A DNA stretch of 53,210 bases from an uncultured Paludibacter sp. (GTDB lineage: Bacteria; Bacteroidota; Bacteroidia; Bacteroidales; Paludibacteraceae): assembly GCA_937927845.1 (NCBI GenBank), contig CALFXE010000131.1:1-53210 (forward strand), written 5' to 3'. Position numbers and translations under genes: made by a program. The notes under the pieces are model-generated. The model did no database searches. It was not told the origin of the DNA and saw only the letters and a program-made list of their open reading frames with translations. Positions 51,844 to 53,210 of this stretch are shown here, one piece after another (within the stretch, counting starts at the first letter, position 1; each line of letters starts with the position of its first letter).

Positions 51844-52845
51844 ATGATTAAAGTAGGTATTAATGGTTTTGGTCGCATCGGACGTTTAGTTTTCCGTGCA
51901 GCTCAGGAAAGAAACGATATTGAAATCGTTGCAGTTAACGATCCTTTTTTGGATCTTGACTATTTGATTTATATGTTGAAGTACGATACTGTACATGGTC
52001 AATTTAAAGGTTCTGCTGAAAATAAAGACGGTAAATTAATCGTGAACGGTAAAGAAGTTGCATTTTTTGCAGAAATGGATCCTGCTAACATTAAATGGGG
52101 TGCAGCGGGTGCTGATTACGTAGTTGAATCTACAGGTGTTTTTACAACTATCGACAAAGCAAAAGCTCATATCGCAGGTGGTGCTAAGAAAGTAATTATT
52201 TCTGCTCCTTCAAATGATGCTCCTATGTTTGTTTGCGGTGTTAACTTAGATGCTTATAAAGCTGATATGGACATCGTTTCAAATGCTTCTTGTACTACAA
52301 ACTGTCTTGCTCCTATCGCAAAAGTGATAAATGATAAGTTTGGTATTGTTGAAGGTCTTATGACTACAGTTCACGCTGCAACAAATACTCAGAAAACAGT
52401 TGACGCTCCTTCTAAAAAAGATTGGAGAGGCGGTCGCTCTATCTTAGGTAATATTATTCCTTCTTCTACAGGTGCTGCAAAAGCTGTAGGTAAAGTTATC
52501 CCTTCTTTGAATGGTAAACTTACAGGTATGGCTTTCCGTGTACCAACTGCTGACGTTTCTGTTGTTGACTTGACAGTTCGTTTAGAAAAATCAGCATCTT
52601 ATGATGAAATTAAAGCTGCAATGAAATCTGCTTCTGAAAATGAAATGAAAGGTATCCTCGGTTATACTGAAGATGCAGTTGTTTCTACAGATTTCACTAC
52701 TGATGCTCGTACTTCTATCTTCGATGCAGGTGCAGGTATAGCGCTTAACGGTAACTTTGTGAAATTAGTAAGCTGGTACGATAATGAATGGGGATATTCT
52801 AACAAATGTCTTGATTTAATCGCTTACATGGATACTGTAAAATAA
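51844..52845 (+). CDS. gap: Glyceraldehyde-3-phosphate dehydrogenase, NAD type
   Basis: A 333-residue GAPDH. The Rossmann start is IKVGINGFGRIGRLVFRAA with D33 in VNDPF marking NAD preference, then the catalytic SNASCTTNCLAPIAK with C150, and the phosphate-site and C-terminal SWYDNEWGYSNKCLDL. It works in glycolysis and gluconeogenesis. It is a single gene with strong promoter and terminator. Confidence 0.98.
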   Translation: MIKVGINGFGRIGRLVFRAAQERNDIEIVAVNDPFLDLDYLIYMLKYDTVHGQFKGSAENKDGKLIVNGKEVAFFAEMDPANIKWGAAGADYVVESTGVFTTIDKAKAHIAGGAKKVIISAPSNDAPMFVCGVNLDAYKADMDIVSNASCTTNCLAPIAKVINDKFGIVEGLMTTVHAATNTQKTVDAPSKKDWRGGRSILGNIIPSSTGAAKAVGKVIPSLNGKLTGMAFRVPTADVSVVDLTVRLEKSASYDEIKAAMKSASENEMKGILGYTEDAVVSTDFTTDARTSIFDAGAGIALNGNFVKLVSWYDNEWGYSNKCLDLIAYMDTVK

Positions 52846-52905
52846 CAAAGTCCTGATTATTACAACGATAAGAGATTTATAAAATAATCTTTTATCGAAC
52901 TATTT

Positions 52906-52943
52906 AAAAAAGTTTGCCGAAATTAAATCCGGTGAACTTTTTT
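52906..52943 (+). terminator. Terminator of gap
   Basis: AAAAAGTTTGCCG / CCGGTGAACTTTTTT form an imperfect stem with an 8-9 base loop, followed by TTTGTTTTTT. Confidence 0.8.
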
Positions 52944-52965
52944 GTTTTTTAACCGAAAAATCAAT

Positions 52966-52973
52966 TATATTTG
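52966..52973 (+). promoter_or_regulatory. Possible -7 box leading into the right-end repeat
   Basis: TATATTTG matches TAnnTTTG, with no gene downstream inside the window. Together with the terminator and the repeat it accounts for the 365 bases after gap. Confidence 0.35.
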
Positions 52974-52987
52974 CATCTTGCAATTAA

Positions 52988-53210
52988 TGAAGTCATCTTG
53001 ATTTTTAACATGAACCAACTACGGCTGATTGTGAGATTCCTCATTTCGCTTCGCTCGTTGGAGAGGACACGCTCGTTAGCGGGCAGAGGGTGTAGAAGCC
53101 GACTACGATTGCAGAGGAGTTCCCTCATTCGCTGCGCTCCATCGGGATGACACGTTCGTTAGCGGGCAGAGGGTGTAGAAGCCGACTACGATTGCAGAGG
53201 AGTTCCCTCA
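52988..53210. repeat. Dispersed intergenic repeat, right copy
   Basis: Begins TGAAGTCATCTTGATTTTTA, the reverse complement of the left-copy end, and then contains two direct copies, 84 bp apart, of a block starting CTCGTTAGCGGGCAGAGGG or TTCGTTAGCGGGCAGAGGG and ending GCAGAGGAGTTCCCTCA. The segment CGCTGCGCTCCATCGGGATG is the reverse complement of the start of the window with one or two changes. No coding potential is seen. Confidence 0.9.

Overview
The window reads as chromosomal DNA of a Bacteroidetes bacterium, most likely order Bacteroidales. Three things support this: many genes are preceded by the TAnnTTTG -7 box typical of the phylum, one fragment carries a type IX secretion (T9SS) C-terminal sorting domain, and several genes belong to families typical of the group (BT_3928-like DoxX protein, DUF3822, DUF1599, SusC/HmuR-style TonB receptor). 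The DNA is AT-rich. Both window ends consist of the same dispersed repeat in opposite orientation, so the window probably corresponds to a stretch between two copies of a genomic repeat.

1-12.7 kb is a nitric-oxide / redox stress region. It holds an orphan HigA-like regulator, then a forward cluster (DUF438-hemerythrin-PAS protein, DUF1858-DUF2249 protein, GNAT acetyltransferase, ovothiol synthase OvoA), a GH78 alpha-L-rhamnosidase, and on the reverse strand a PepSY membrane protein, a quinol-type NO reductase and an Rrf2/NsrR-like iron-sulfur regulator. 12.7-16.1 kb is metabolic: a DUF1599 protein, a BT_3928/DoxX protein and ilvD.

16.3-36.2 kb is an accessory, defence-like island. It contains a wrecked DrmD-like helicase joined to the tail of a T9SS surface protein; a 1612-residue exonuclease-RecQ-UvrD fusion divergent from a T4 Rnl2-type RNA ligase; a HipB-HipS-HipT module whose kinase has lost its catalytic core; decayed RhuM and BRO fragments; and a type I restriction-modification operon (hsdM, dinD-like, hsdS split in two, HTH protein, Doc/Fic protein, hsdR, small orf). 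In hsdS a run of 8 C on the coding strand lies exactly where a one-base gain would fuse the two half genes into one 406-residue subunit, and a 12-bp x4 array sits in the spacer between the recognition domains. This is the strongest candidate for an undescribed switch in the window: a slippage-controlled specificity subunit, with a Doc-type protein translationally coupled between hsdS and hsdR.

36.5-53 kb is housekeeping: dnaK, a MaoC-like dehydratase, pyrH-frr, a glycosyltransferase, fmt, a TonB-dependent receptor, a HAD-hisD-hisC operon, tRNA-Pro(CGG), a HI1419/HI1420-type toxin-antitoxin pair, an rsmD-DUF3822-membrane protein operon, and gap. A 12-base motif (AAAATAGGGATG) is shared by the upstream regions of the hemerythrin gene and the TonB receptor, placed one helical turn apart relative to their promoters, which suggests a common activator.

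Short-period intergenic arrays (period 7, 8 and 10-11) recur and are not CRISPRs. No insertion sequence, rRNA or CRISPR array was found. All calls come from reading the sequence and from memory of protein families; no database search was run.
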